A stretch of 64,000 nucleotides of DNA from Artocarpus heterophyllus (GCA_025403435.1 CM046349.1:18808004-18872003), one strand, 5' to 3'. Positions 1 to 11,801 are shown, counted from the first letter of the stretch. The notes: generated by a model from the sequence alone, not told the origin. Numbers and translations are program-made.

Positions 1-605
1 TATTTGTTTTGTCACTAGTTGAACAGCTAGGAAGAGAGTTTCAAGCGAGGAACATGAACAGTGATTTACCCCAAAAAAATAAACAATGATTTACCCCAAA
101 AACAAGTTCAAATGCTTTAACATAAAGCACAACTAAGACATCACATGGCAATTTGAAGTGCACATGTTAAAAATTTACATGTAAGATTTAACATATTAGT
201 GACAGCACCCAAATTGACTTGTATAATGCTTGGGAACAAAAAATATTAGCCAACCACCATGCAACACTTGGCTTAGTTTTGCCCGATGAAACCAAAGTGT
301 TAAAACTGAGTCCGTGCTAATAACAAAAATACCATATTCATAGAGTGAAAAAACAGGTTGAGAAATCATATTCATGTACTAATGTAACACCAACCTCATA
401 CGACATTGTTTTCCACTTCTCTCCACAGGCCTTTCCTATCTGAAAAGGGAAATGATGCATGGTCCGTGTGCAATAAAGAGAATTAAGGAGTGACCGGGAC
501 AAAAGATAATCAAATTTACAAGCTGAGGACAGATCTAAAAAGGATTTATAGAATATATGCTACACTAGTGCTCTTACATCACGCATTGATTTGACACCTG
601 GATTT

Positions 606-1045
606 TGATAGAATTTATTAAACATCTAATATGCAATAAACAAAGGCGTAAAAGATCCGGAAACGTGAAAAATTTGTTACCTCCCGCCATTGCAATATCT
701 TGAGAACTGAGTGTTTTGTATTGAAAAAGATTTGAATATTTTCTAAACCTTAATAATCTCTAACCGATTGTGTATTTCTGAAGAGAGATTACAGGCTTAG
801 GGGACCCAAGACGTTTTAAATGTCTGATATTTTGTCTGAAAAACAAAAATTACTCTGTCCATCACAGAGTTTTCCTTTTAAACGTAAAATTTGGGCAGTT
901 AAAAATAAAACGGTTTTTTAAAATTCTTATAACCGCTTTTATATCGATAGAAATTATGGGCCATAATAATAAAAGATATTTTCCTTTATTTTATTTATTT
1001 ATTTATTTATTTTAACGTTTAAATAAAATAAAGAAAATTCTAATA
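606..1045 (-). repeat. 3' LTR of Copia-1
   Basis: 440-bp direct repeat partner of 6704-7157, preceded by target duplication GATTT (601-605). Read on the minus strand, it follows a polypurine tract. Confidence 0.93.
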
Positions 1046-1062
1046 TTCTCCCACTTGGCCCA
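1046..1062 (-). promoter_or_regulatory. Polypurine tract of Copia-1
   Basis: The minus strand reads GGGCCAAGTGGGAGAA directly before the 3' LTR, the usual form and position of a copia polypurine tract that primes plus-strand synthesis. Confidence 0.8.
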
Positions 1063-1340
1063 TATACTCCATCATCCAACACAATAAGAAACAAAATACA
1101 TGAATCATGACGATAGGCCCTCTAAATGACGAGTATTATCTTCCATGTATCACAATGTATTATGTCACTTAAAACTAGCCCATATTACTTAATGAATAAA
1201 CCTTATGTCTATTCTAGGTCCAACCATTAATGCTATTTCTCAAAATAAATGTATGTGTACACAAGGAAAAGACAAAAATGAGAAAGCATCACAAACAGAG
1301 TTTCATTAACATTAAAATCTGTTCTTACAACGAAAGAAAA

Positions 1341-4300
1341 TTACATAAGGGAACCAAGTCCCATTTTCTCTACATGATCCTTGAATTTCAACGGTGGCAT
1401 GCCTTTTGTCAAGGGATCTGCAATCATCAATTCAGTGCTAATGTGTTCAATGACCACTATTTTCTCTTTAACACGTTCTCTTATGGCTAAATACTTGATG
1501 TCGATGTGTTTGCTTCGACTACCACTTTTATTATTTTTAGCCATGAAAACTGCAGCTGAATTGTCACAATATATCCTCAATGGCCTAGATATCGAATCCA
1601 CAACTCTAAGTCCAGAAATGAAACTCTTCATCCATACACCATGCGAGGTAGCCTCAAAACATGATACGAACTCAGCCTCCATAGTGGAAGTTGCAGTCAA
1701 GGTCTGTTTTGAACTTCTCCAAGATACAGCTCCACCAGCAAATACAAAAATGTATCCTGATGTTGATTTTTGTGAATCAACACAGCCAGCGAAGTCTGAA
1801 TCAGAGTAGCCAATCACTTCCAAATTCTCAGTTCGTCTGTACATAAGCATGTAGTCTTTGGTCCCTTGAAGGTACCTCATCACCTTCTTTGCAGCTTTCC
1901 AGTGGTCCAGACCTGGATTACTCTGATATCTTCCCAACATCCCAACAGCAAATGCAATGTCAGGTCTTGTGCAGACCTGAGCATACATTAAGCTTCCAAT
2001 AGCAGAAGCATATGGAATGTTTCGCATTTGTTCCCTCTCAAGATCATTCTTTGGGCACTGATTCAAATTGAATCTGTCACCCTTCACAATGGGAGCTATA
2101 CTCGGTGAACAATCTTTCATCCGAAATCTCTCTAAAACCTTGTTGACATAGGCCTCCTAAGACAGACCCAAAGTACCTTTATATCTGTCTCTATGGATCT
2201 TAATGCCTATAACGAAGGATGCATCGCTCATATCCTTCATGTCAAAGTTTTTAGAAAGAAATTGTTTCACGTCATGCAGCATACCCTTGTCATTGGTTGC
2301 AAGCAAAATATCATCCAAATAAAGGACAAGGAAACATATCTTACTTCCACTGACCTTCTGGTATATACATTGATCCATAATATTCTCTACAAATCCAAAT
2401 GAAGAGATGACATCATGAAATTTTAAATACCACTGACGGGAGGCCTGCTTCAACCCATATATGGATTTCTTAAGCTTGCATACCAAATGCTCACCATTAC
2501 TAGAGGAGAACCCTTCTGGTTGTTTCATGTAAACTTCTTCCTCTAGTTCACCATTGAGAAACGCTGTTTTCACATCCATTTGTTACAATTCCAAGTCAAA
2601 TTGCACAACTAATGCCATAATAATGCGGAGAGAATCCTTTTTAGACACAGGAGAAAAGGTCTCATTGTAATCGATTCCTTCCTTCTGAGTGAATGCTTTG
2701 GCGACGAGTCTTGCCTTATGTCTTTCGATGTTGCCCAATGAGTCTTTCTTGGTTTTATAGACCCATTTACAACCTATGGCTTTTGCACCATCAGGCAACT
2801 CGACAAGATCCCAGACTCCATTAGATGCCATAGAATCCATCTCATCTTTCATGGCATCATACCAGAGTTTTGATTCTGCACAACTCATGGCTTTTGAAAA
2901 CGTTTCAGGATCATTTTTAGCTCCAATATTATAGTCTGATTCTTGTAGATACACAACATAATCACTAGAAATTGTCGATTTCCTTTCTCTAGTAGATCTC
3001 CTTAATGTTGGTTCAACATTTTCCTGAGGAATCCGTTGTCCAGCTTGTTGCTCAATTGTTTCTAATGGTTCTTGAGCAATTTGACCTTCTAGATTATTAT
3101 CAACAATTTGTGGAACCTCAATGATTGGTTGCATAACACTCGGTTGAACTATAGGAGTGCCATGAACTATGATCAACCTATCACTTGATGTAGATGGTTG
3201 AGCTTCAGTATGATCTCTTTCAAAAACTATGTTTTGAAATTGATCGCTCCCACTTATCAAGTCATTCTCAAGAAACTTTGCATTTCTTGATTCCACAACC
3301 CTAGTGCTGTGAGAAGGACAATAGAATCTGTACCCCTTGGATTTTTCAGCATACCCAATGAAATATCCACTAATAGTCCTTGGGTCTAGCTTCTTTTCTT
3401 GTGGGTTGTAAACTCTCACCTCAGACGGGCATCCCCAAATGCGTATATGTCGCAAACTTGGTTTCCAACCTTTCCATAATTCAAATGGCGTCTTTGGAAC
3501 AGCCTTAGTTGGAACTCGGTTCAATATATACTCAGCCGTTTTAAGAGCTTCTGTCCACAAGGACTTTGGAAGATCGGAGTTACTCTGCATACACCGCACC
3601 ATATCCATTAATGTTCGGTTTCTTCTCTCTGCCACACCATTCTGATCTGGGGAACCAGGCATGGTGTATTGGGCTACTATCCCATGCTCTTGAAGAAACT
3701 TCGCAAATGGACCTTGAGCTTGTCCATTCTCAGTGTACCTACCGTAATATTCTCCACCTCCATCTGTTCTCATGATCTTTATTTGTTTACCGCACTGTTT
3801 CTCTACTTCAGCCTTAAAAACTTTAAAGGCGTCCAATGCTTCGTCTTTTGTACGAAGCAAGTAGAGATACATGTATCGTGAGTAATCATCAATGAAAGAG
3901 ATGAAGTGTTTCGGACCATATGAGTCCATGTCTGGACTACAAATATCTGAATGTATGATTTTCAATATGGTTGTACTTCTCCTTGCACCTTTCTTGGATT
4001 TGTTGGTCTACTTTCCCTTAATGCAGTCCACACAAATTTCAAAATCAATAAAATCTAGGGTATTAAGTACTCCATCATTCACCAATCTTTTAATCCTCTC
4101 TATGGAGATATGTCCCAATCTCCGGTGCCACAATATGGAGGAGTCCTCATTTATAACACATCGTTTTATCCCAGCGTGAACATGCATAGTATTGTAAGTG
4201 GTATTGTTTTGCAAATTAATAGAGAAAAGACCATTGGATAAAGTGCCATTTCCAACAAGATTTGATTTATAAAATAAATCGAAAGATGTTTCATAAAAGT

Positions 4301-5405
4301 TAAAAGAAAAACCCAATGGCACAAGTCTCGAAACTGAAATCAAACTTCTACAGAAATTTGGTACATAAAAAGTCTTTTCCAAATGCAAATTAAAGCCACT
4401 ACTTAAAACTAAAGAGCATGTCCCAACAGCTTCCACATGTGATCGCATCTTGTTTCCAGAATAGATGCCTTCCTCACTTTGCGTCGGTTTCCTTAGGTTT
4501 CGCATACCCTGCAAGGTATTTGAAACATGGATTGTAGATCCAGAATCAATCCACCATGTGTTATAAACCATATCAACCATATTAAATTCATAACAGACAA
4601 ATGAGATTGGTTTACCTTTCTTTTCAAGCCATTTCTGGAACTTTATGCAATCCTTCTTCATATGCCCTTTCTTCTTACAGAAGAAGCACCTAAACTCCTT
4701 AGGTTCCTTCTTGATTCCTCCTTGGGGTGGTATTTTACCTTTCTCCTTCGATTTGGCTTGCTTTTTATCCTTTCCCTGTGTTACATTCAAGGCACTTTCA
4801 CCCAATTCCATTATTAGCCTACCTTCTTCCTGAACACACATGGTCATCAGTTCATTAATTGACCATTTTTCCTTATGTGTGTTGTAGGAAATCTTGAAAG
4901 GTCCATATGCTGTGGGAAGAGTGGTCAAGATATAGTGCACAAGGAAAGCCTCAGACATCTCAACCTCAAGTGTCTTCAGTTGAGCCGCAATGTCTCTCAG
5001 CTTCATGATGTGCTCACGCACACCTCTGACTCCAGTGAGCTTTGTGGATGTAAACTTAATGATCAAGGTGCTGGCGAGTGCCTTATCTGAAGACTCAAAT
5101 TGCTCATCAATAGCCTTCAGCAATGCCTTGACATTACTATGCTCCTCAATCGAGCCACGAATACTAGCTGAAATCTTGGTCCTTATGAACATCACACTGA
5201 GGCGGTTAGACCGCTCCCAACGTTCATAAAGAGCAAGCTCATCCTTAGTGCTAGTTGGAGTAATCACAGGCTCGTCTTTCCTGATGGCATAGTCAATATC
5301 CATGCACCCCAAATGAAGGAGAATTCTCTCCTTCTAAACTTTATAGTTGTCACCCACTAGTTTAGGAACATCACATTTCATATCAGAAAAATTCGCAGGT
5401 TGCAT
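1341..5405 (-). pseudogene. Gag-pol polyprotein of Copia-1 with four in-frame stops
   Basis: One continuous minus-strand frame of 1355 codons runs from the ATG at 5405-5403 to the TAA at 1343-1341. It has no frameshift, but four internal stops: TAG 5336-5334, TAG 4010-4008, TAA 2585-2583 and TAG 2159-2157. In order: gag, a CX2CX4HX4C zinc knuckle (CFFCKKKGHMKKDC), protease with DSG, the GAG-preintegrase HHCC zinc finger, integrase catalytic core, reverse transcriptase with YLDD, and RNase H ending near 1341. Every stop is one transition away from a likely sense codon (CAG, CAA or TGG). The near-continuous frame and similar LTRs suggest inactivation just before or soon after insertion. Confidence 0.9.
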
Positions 5406-6683
5406 AACTGCATAAAATTAAACACACATGCTTTCAATCAAATTTGAGACCAACAAATATATATATCCTGTAAATCATGTTCTAAACCATGAGTCTAGTG
5501 ACATAAAACCTGCCTGTGGGCTAAAGTTCTAATTCAATTAGATCCATGTATAACTTTATGATAAAACTATCAAATCATGTTCCTTTTCTTAATTCCTGTG
5601 GGTAAATTAAGAAATATAATTTGATATTTTATCCTAATTAATCATACAAATATAATAGAAATTCTTGTGGGATAAAATCTATCATATTCAATATGATTAA
5701 TCACAATTAATGTCATAATGTGGTCCTAAAATTTTAATATATAATTTTGTCTAATTAAGGATGTTGTGGCTACTCCTTAATTATTTAAAATTATATGAAC
5801 CACTTAACATTTGATTTAATTCACAACTGAGCTCATATAAATTACACAAATTATAAGCAATGTGAATATGAGAATTAATTCCATGCACTAAAATTATCTA
5901 TCTCAATTTTGCATGCATAATTATACAATAGATTATACATACAAATAACAAGACAAATAAATAATTTAAGCACATGAAAATAACAAAATAATAATATGTA
6001 CATAAACATACATAATCAGCTCCACATAAGTTTGTATGATATTCATAACAAATACCTAAATTATGAATATTATAAATTATGAACAATTTCATAAGTTATA
6101 CCAAAATTAAGGAAAAATTCATAAATTTTGGAAAATATCAAAACTAGTTGATATCATGAAAATTTCATAAAAATTATAAAATCTGAAAATTTTTTATGAA
6201 ATTTTCCTTATATCCATCAATTTATTAAATCTGGAAAATTTTTTTTTTCGGGTTTTTTTTTTTTTTTTTGCTTCTATTTGTTTTGGGCTTAAATGCCCCC
6301 AAAACGACTTGTCGTTCGTTTTGAACACCAAGAGCGAGCCGCCAGGTCAGTAAACGACATGTCGTTTGGCTGGGGCAGAGTGCCAAACGACATGTCGTTT
6401 TGGTCGTCTTCCTTACCCGAAAATTTGCCTTATGACCCGTTTTGCCCGTTTAACGACCCGGTTATGATCCAGTATGAAATCCAACAATTTCTAACAGTTT
6501 GGGACTCCAAAATTAATGCCAAAAATCACAGAAAACATAGAAATCTAATTTCTTAATGATTTCTATTCTTCTTTTCCATGAAAAAACTCTATATTTAAAA
6601 AAACTCAAAACCAAAGAAAAATTCAACCGTGAGTTTTTCAAAACTGTATAATTTCCAGATTTCTTTATGCAAGGCAGAGATCT
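5406..6683 (-). other. Copia-1 untranslated leader
   Basis: 1.3 kb between primer site and gag start. AT-rich, with a T-rich tract at 6240-6270 and the palindrome cluster at 6302-6400. A short plus-strand open frame over the palindromes has no recognisable domain. No further gene seen. Confidence 0.6.
6302..6400. repeat. Three copies of a 16-bp palindrome in the Copia-1 leader
   Basis: AAACGACATGTCGTTT, a perfect 16-bp palindrome, occurs at 6352-6367 and 6385-6400. A degenerate copy is at 6302-6317. All lie between primer-binding site and gag, within a GC-richer island in AT-rich leader. Function unknown. Confidence 0.85.
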
Positions 6684-6701
6684 AAATCGGCTCTGATGCC
6701 A
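6684..6701 (-). promoter_or_regulatory. Primer-binding site of Copia-1
   Basis: The minus strand reads TGGCATCAGAGCC starting two bases inside the 5' LTR edge. This is complementary to the 3' end of plant initiator tRNA-Met with one mismatch (consensus TGGTATCAGAGCC). It primes minus-strand DNA synthesis. Confidence 0.85.
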
Positions 6702-6703
6702 AA

Positions 6704-7157
6704 TGATAGAATTTATTAAACATCTAATATGCAATAAACAAAGGCATAAAAGATCAAATGCGAAAAGGGGAAAAATTTGTTACCTCCCGCCATTGCAATA
6801 TCTTGAGAACTGAGTGTTTTGTACTGAAAAAGATTTGAATATTTTCTAAACCTTAATAATCTCTAACCGATGGTGTATTTCTGAAGAGAGATTACAGGCT
6901 TAGGGGGACCCAAGACGTTTTAAATGTCTGATATTTTGTCTGAAAAACAAAAATTACTCTGTCCATCACAGAGTTTTCCTTTTAAACGTAAAATTTGGGC
7001 AGTTAAAAATAAAACGGTTTTTTAAAATTCTTATAACCGCTTTTATATCGATAGAAATTATGGGCCATAATAATAAAAGATATTTTCCTTTATTTTATTT
7101 ATTTATTTATTTATTTATTTATTTTAACGTTTAAATAAAATAAAGAAAATTCTAATA
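6704..7157 (-). repeat. 5' LTR of Copia-1
   Basis: 454-bp direct repeat partner of 606-1045. It differs by only a handful of substitutions, a short rearranged patch near the start and two extra TTTA units in the (TTTA)n tract near its right end. It is followed by target duplication GATTT at 7158-7162. Confidence 0.93.
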
Positions 7158-7889
7158 GATTTTGCTCCTGAAACTCCTTCCGGAAATCCTCCCTTGAAAA
7201 TTAAAACAAAGTAAGTAAGGTGAAACGGCTCTTTGCATGTAAAGAACTTTTCATCATAAGGTTTCTACAGTAATGGTTAGGTTGAGATACAACCAATATT
7301 TCTGGCATAAATAACAAAAGATCAATACAGAAACAGTAAGAAGTTCCTGACAACTCAAATCCACATAAATTTGAGGAAGTGACACAAGAACTTTAACCCA
7401 GTTGACAATGTACTGAGAGCAATGAATTAGCATCCAAAAAGAACTGCAGCACCAAGAATTTAAATATCGACAAAACCCAATGAGAAAGATCGTATTCATG
7501 GAATCAAGGCATGTGCGCAAATTTGTTAGTTTTGGATTTAAGAAATGATCAGATCCCAATCGACAATGCAAATTGAAGGACCATGGAACTGGCACACTTG
7601 GCTTGAGAAGATCATAATTTCATCTATTATTCAGTCTATGGTTTATACAAGAATCCAATTACTGGAAAGGTTCAGGATATTTAGGGTTTTGGCTGTTGGT
7701 TGATAGGCTAGAGCAGGAGTCAGAGTTTCTGTGCGTAAACTGGAAACTATGTAGATATTTACTCTTTTTCTGTTCCTAGGTCAATTTGTCAAAAAAAAAA
7801 AAAAAAAAAAAGCACACACTCTCTCTCTCTCAAGGGAACATAGATGCAACAATACCATTGAGCTCCTTTTAACAATCTTGGCTGCTAAC

Positions 7890-8103
7890 AGGGGCGGTGC
7901 CAGAAATAAGTCAGGGGCGAGGGTGTATACAAAAAATTACCAAAAGAATGGCTGAACTATTATAAGGTCGAGTAAACATAATTCCAGAACTTAAGGAGGG
8001 GCAAACTACAAATTTCATCATATCTCGGTTTCACATTTAAAATTAAAAAGAAAAAAAATTAGGGTGGGGCGCCTGCCTTATGTTGTATGTAGCACCGCTC
8101 CTC
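7890..8103. mobile_element. hAT-type MITE in the HMGB14-like intron
   Basis: A 214-bp element with imperfect terminal inverted repeats (AGGGGCGGTGC at the left, GCACCGCTCCT at the right). It is flanked by near-perfect 8-bp duplications, CTGCTAAC (7882-7889) and TTGCTAAC (8104-8111). The 8-bp duplication and GGGGCGG ends are typical of hAT (Tip100-like) nonautonomous elements. No coding capacity. Confidence 0.75.
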
Positions 8104-9162
8104 TTGCTAACTAGTGAAGCATGGAAAGAACTCACTTATAAAGTTATGCTCTTTCCATAGAAGGACAGTCAATTCCTAAATCAAAGCTCTGAAGATGAAT
8201 GTTATGATACAGACATGGAATGCAAGAACAAATGCCATATAATTATCTATCTTTCCTTTTCCATCCATTCAAAGAAAAGTAGATGCAGAAGATAACCTAC
8301 TGAACCTAATTTATAAAACAGAAAACAACCAAAATATACCAACAAAAGTATACAACACAACTCGGTGCAAAAAGTCTAGTTTTTTATATAGAAGTATTGA
8401 AACATTGCAAAATAAGATGGTCAACATTCAACAAAAATGAACTACTATCTTCAGTTTTAGACCACCTGAACAATCATAGACACGCAGCCTATAATCTTGA
8501 GGCCTAAAGTCCACAATTTCAAAGTTGCCCAATTAAAAATGTCATGATCAAAGCTTCTTATTCAAGCAAAGCAAGCACTTCCTCTATATTTGGTCTCATG
8601 ACGCGAATATCCATTACTAATAACAAGTAATATAAAAAGGAAGGAACTTACAAGAAGTAGAGGAAAGCGGTTGGAGGCTTCTTGGGCTTCTTGGCGTCAA
8701 AATTCTTGCTATTGTTCTTCTTCTTCTGCTTGGTTTTGGCCTTCTTCACTGACCCCACTCTCCTTTCCTCATCGTTGACACTACGACTCAGCCTTGCCAA
8801 CCTTTTGTTCCCTTCCGTTGTTCTTACCCTCAAAACCATTCTCCTAAAATTGTTCAACCAAACATATTTTCAATTAAAAATAAAGTTTCGCTTTATTTGC
8901 TGATTTTACACAGACCCCACTCAACTAGCCTAGGTTCTCCATTCTAAAACCAAAAAAGAGTAAAAGAAAACTTTATTTTATTATTTTTTTTCTTGGGTTT
9001 TCTGCAGAACCAAACAGGCAGTCAAAACTGCGTAAAATCTGTTAACAACTTGTGGGCAAGAAAAAAAAAGAAGTGAGGAGATGAAGATGATTACTGATAG
9101 GGAGGTGTTTCAGTGGGGTGAGAAGAGCGAGATTTGCAAGGGTGTTTAGCTTCCTTCGCCAT

Positions 9163-9755
9163 GGGACTCCCCAGGCTCGCTCTGCGGCTGGTCTAGCGAT
9201 AGTGACCGGTTTTTAGCCAAGCACTGGATTTCGGTTTATGGTAAAACGGCGACGTTTGGCGGTAGGCAATTTGAATGATAATGCTTTTTGGAGTGTCCCA
9301 ACAAATAATGAAAATGTTCACGAGCAAAAAATATGCTGTTGTCTAGATAAAAACCAAAATTGTAAATTTAGGTTAAAACCTAGTAAATAATATTATATAG
9401 TTTTAAATTTTGTATAAATAGCAGTGATATGAGAAATTAAGTAAAATCTCTTTAGAAAATGAGAGCAAAACCTACAAAATATCATCTACCTCTTTCTTTT
9501 TATATCTCTCATACTTCTTCTTTGTTAATCTTGGAAAAAATGGTTAACATCCTATTTTAAGGAGCCATTTTGAGGTATAATTTTGAGTATGATCTATTTT
9601 GCAAAAGTGATAGGTCTTAACGGATTTACATTCTCCGTCGCGAGGAGATCAAAATCATATATTTATATGCTCAAAATAGTAATCAGGTGAATGAGAAATT
9701 GATGCTCAATGTGTGCCCATTGACATTTGAATTTGTTGGAAAAGAGGCTAAATGT
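9163..9755. other. Upstream region of the HMGB14-like gene
   Basis: Upstream of the predicted start codon at 9162. AT-rich beyond about 9280, with the GC-rich stretch near 9240 perhaps in the proximal promoter. No clear TATA element or gene seen. Confidence 0.4.
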
Positions 9756-9875
9756 AAAGTCCCACATCGGTTAGATATTAAAGGTTGACATCCCTTGACA
9801 TGTATAAGTACTAGGGAAGCCCCACATCGGTTAGTCACAAAAGTTTGACATCCCCTGACCTGTATAAGTACTAGG
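9756..9875. repeat. 60-bp tandem duplication with a CCCACATCGG motif
   Basis: CCCACATCGGTTAG occurs at 9761 and 9821, each followed by a similar TTGACATCCC...TGTATAAGTACTAGGGA segment, giving two imperfect 60-bp units. This motif is common in plant retroelement ends and intergenic DNA. A third partial unit may start near 9880. Confidence 0.75.
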
Positions 9876-9885
9876 GACTTTCTCC

Positions 9886-11801
9886 ACATCTAGACACATA
9901 AAAATTTCTCAACCAGCTGGTCTTCTTTGCTATTCTCTATCCACGATCGGAGTGAGTGTGTGCTCACCTTGAGTGTGTGCTCACCTTGTTCAGTTTTTCC
10001 AAGTTTTTCCATCAAGTGACTCTCCTTCCACCCAATAGAGAAATACCTAAAGCTATAATTCGTGATTTGTGAATGATAACCTTCAGGGGAGTTTTAGAGT
10101 CTTACTGACAGAGTCCCACTTTAGATTTCTCAACTGATCTCAATAATAATGAGACTCACTCCTCTTTATATACAGGTTGGGTCTAGGAGTCAATGCTTAT
10201 CAGATAAGGCCTCAAAAACTCGAATCAAAATCAAATTTGGATTAATATTTAATAAAATCCGTGTGAAAACGCGTGATCTTTTAATCGCCCAGACGACAGG
10301 CCAAACTGGCAAATCGGCCTGCTAAACCTTCTCAATCGGTAGGCCGAACTTAAAGATCGGCCTGTCAAACCTCTGATAAAATATCCCTACGAATCTTTAT
10401 TTCCCACCCAAGATTCATTGGATAGAGCCTCAGTTTTAATTAAAATAACCCAATGGAGAAGTTATTTGATTAAAATAGTCATATCTAGATAATCTCTGGG
10501 AAAATATATATTCTTGATAATTCAACAAGTTTATCTTGAATTAATTCAAAATTAATCCAATCAATAAACAGACATAAATTATCTGATCCCGATAATTCAA
10601 CAAGTTTATCTTGAATTAATTTTATCACAAAATTAATTCAACCGATAAACAAACATGAATTATCCGATTTTACCAAATTTCAACCAATTTGATAAATCTG
10701 ACATAAGTCACCAATTATTGGAAAAGCACGCCATATCATTACAGGATTTTTGTGATTTAGCAAAAGAGACCAAATGGACCTATATAGTTTAAGCTCCTGA
10801 TAATTATGAAACCTAATATCCCAGATATACATTTCATAATTATGAACTCTAACGCTACTCCACTAAAACCTTGGAGTTGCACTCTCGAACTATATAGAAT
10901 TACGAAGCTCGTATAGCTAAGCCTCCATGACATATCATAGTGTATCGTATCTTATAGGATTATCCATAATCGGCTTAAGGACAAGTTCTGTCTTACCTTC
11001 TCGATTATTTTAATCTTATGTTTCATTATCTCACCATCAAAAAACTTATCATCCAAAGACAGTATACCATTCGGTTACACCTATGTATCCAAATGGTTGA
11101 GCGCTTCAGTTTTTCAACTACAGGATAACGCATATAAGAGGATACTACTACTCCTAAAGAGGAGCTATGGATTCCATATCTATGAATAACAGGTCGACGC
11201 TATCAAGAGTCATGCCACCAACGTATTGGCATGTGTACCACTATAAAAATGTGGATGTCACCCTTTGGTATATCAAAAGACATAAGTCAAGACAACGGAC
11301 CCACTCTTTATCTCAATATTAAGATACAATATAAATCATTGTCTAAAGTGAATCGATTTGCCGAGATAGAATTATTAATCCAAATCAATTCACTTTATGT
11401 CACAATCCAACACATCGTCACCTATGACAATATGCCAATGTTTCTATTCGTGGAGTCCCCCTCCGATGGTCAAGACAAACCATCTCCCGTTAGGGATATA
11501 GACAACATAACAATCTTTGCATGGGTAAAACGCCTAACTTTATTCCCTTGATTGCGGATCTTATGATTTAGACCGTTACCTTAAGAATTGTGTCTTCTGC
11601 ATAATTTGTCCATCATATATGCCCAATTCTTAAAGGTTTAGAACGACAGTCTCAGACTTTTGTTTGCTTAACATACATTCAACAAATATGATCGTAAAGA
11701 GGACAAAATTTGGTATATAAATAATAAATAAATTCTTTATTGATAAAAATGTCTCCAAAAACATATTATATTTTTACTCCCTAGGTCATACACATTTAAC
11801 A
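9886..11801 (-). repeat. Truncated LTR of a long-LTR copia family (Copia-2), left copy
   Basis: Matches 17740-19637 in direct orientation, lacking about the first 130-150 bp. It ends TTTAACA like the right copy. It contains a purine/pyrimidine mosaic with repeats of a CGGCAGGCCG-like motif (about 10290-10370). A 23-bp stretch around GTGTGTGCTCACC is duplicated near 9950-9985. Similarity is very high in the right half and lower in the left. It is homologous to the Copia-3 LTRs at 40101-42099 and 48184-50086 on the opposite strand. Confidence 0.75.

Larger units (their letters stand above)
606..7157 (-). mobile_element. Complete Ty1-copia LTR retrotransposon (Copia-1) inside an HMGB14-like exon
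   Basis: This is a full-length element on the minus strand. Two nearly identical LTRs (606-1045 and 6704-7157) flank a leader, a gag-pol reading frame (5405-1341), a primer-binding site next to the right LTR and a polypurine tract next to the left LTR. The element is bordered by a perfect 5-bp duplication GATTT at 601-605 and 7158-7162. Domain order is gag, zinc knuckle, protease, integrase, reverse transcriptase, RNase H, which defines Ty1-copia. The ends are TG...TA rather than the usual TG...CA, but the TGATAGAATT / AATTCTAATA inverted ends and the duplication fix them. High LTR similarity implies a recent insertion. Four in-frame stops make it non-autonomous. Confidence 0.95.
395..9162 (-). 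pseudogene. HMGB14-like: HMGB14-like HMG-box gene split by a copia insertion (3' end lies outside the window)
   Basis: This is a minus-strand spliced gene for a small HMG-box (DNA-bending, chromatin) protein. Exons I can place: 9162-9095 (ATG at 9162-9160), 8843-8652, 7192-7158 continuing at 600-578, and 439-395. Junctions fit GT-AG: CA/GTAATC, TT/GTAAGT, GAT/GTAAGA, and acceptors ending TTAG, CAAG and TCAG. The phases join into one frame: a basic N-terminus, then the HMG box beginning KKPKKPPTAFLYFLEDFRKE and continuing through GEKWKTMSYE. This box closely resembles Arabidopsis HMGB14 (At2g34450). The third exon is cut by a 6.55-kb Ty1-copia element with a 5-bp target duplication, so this allele should not make a normal HMG box. 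The remaining C-terminal exon(s) should lie left of base 1. The 7193-8651 intron also holds a MITE. Identification is by motif recall, not a search. Confidence 0.85.

Noticed and set aside
1230..1809. Plus-strand open frames over the Copia-1 pol end
   Set aside because: They are antisense to the RNase H/RT coding sequence and show no domain of their own.
6293..6556. Plus-strand 87-codon open frame in the Copia-1 leader
   Set aside because: It arises from the GC-richer palindrome cluster; repeated NDMSF residues come from the palindromes and no family is recognised.
9095..9162. HMGB14-like translation start at the ATG near 8839 instead of 9162
   Set aside because: The 9162-9095 exon has an ATG, an open frame, a GT donor and the phase needed by the 8843 acceptor, so the upstream start is favoured; the downstream ATG remains possible.
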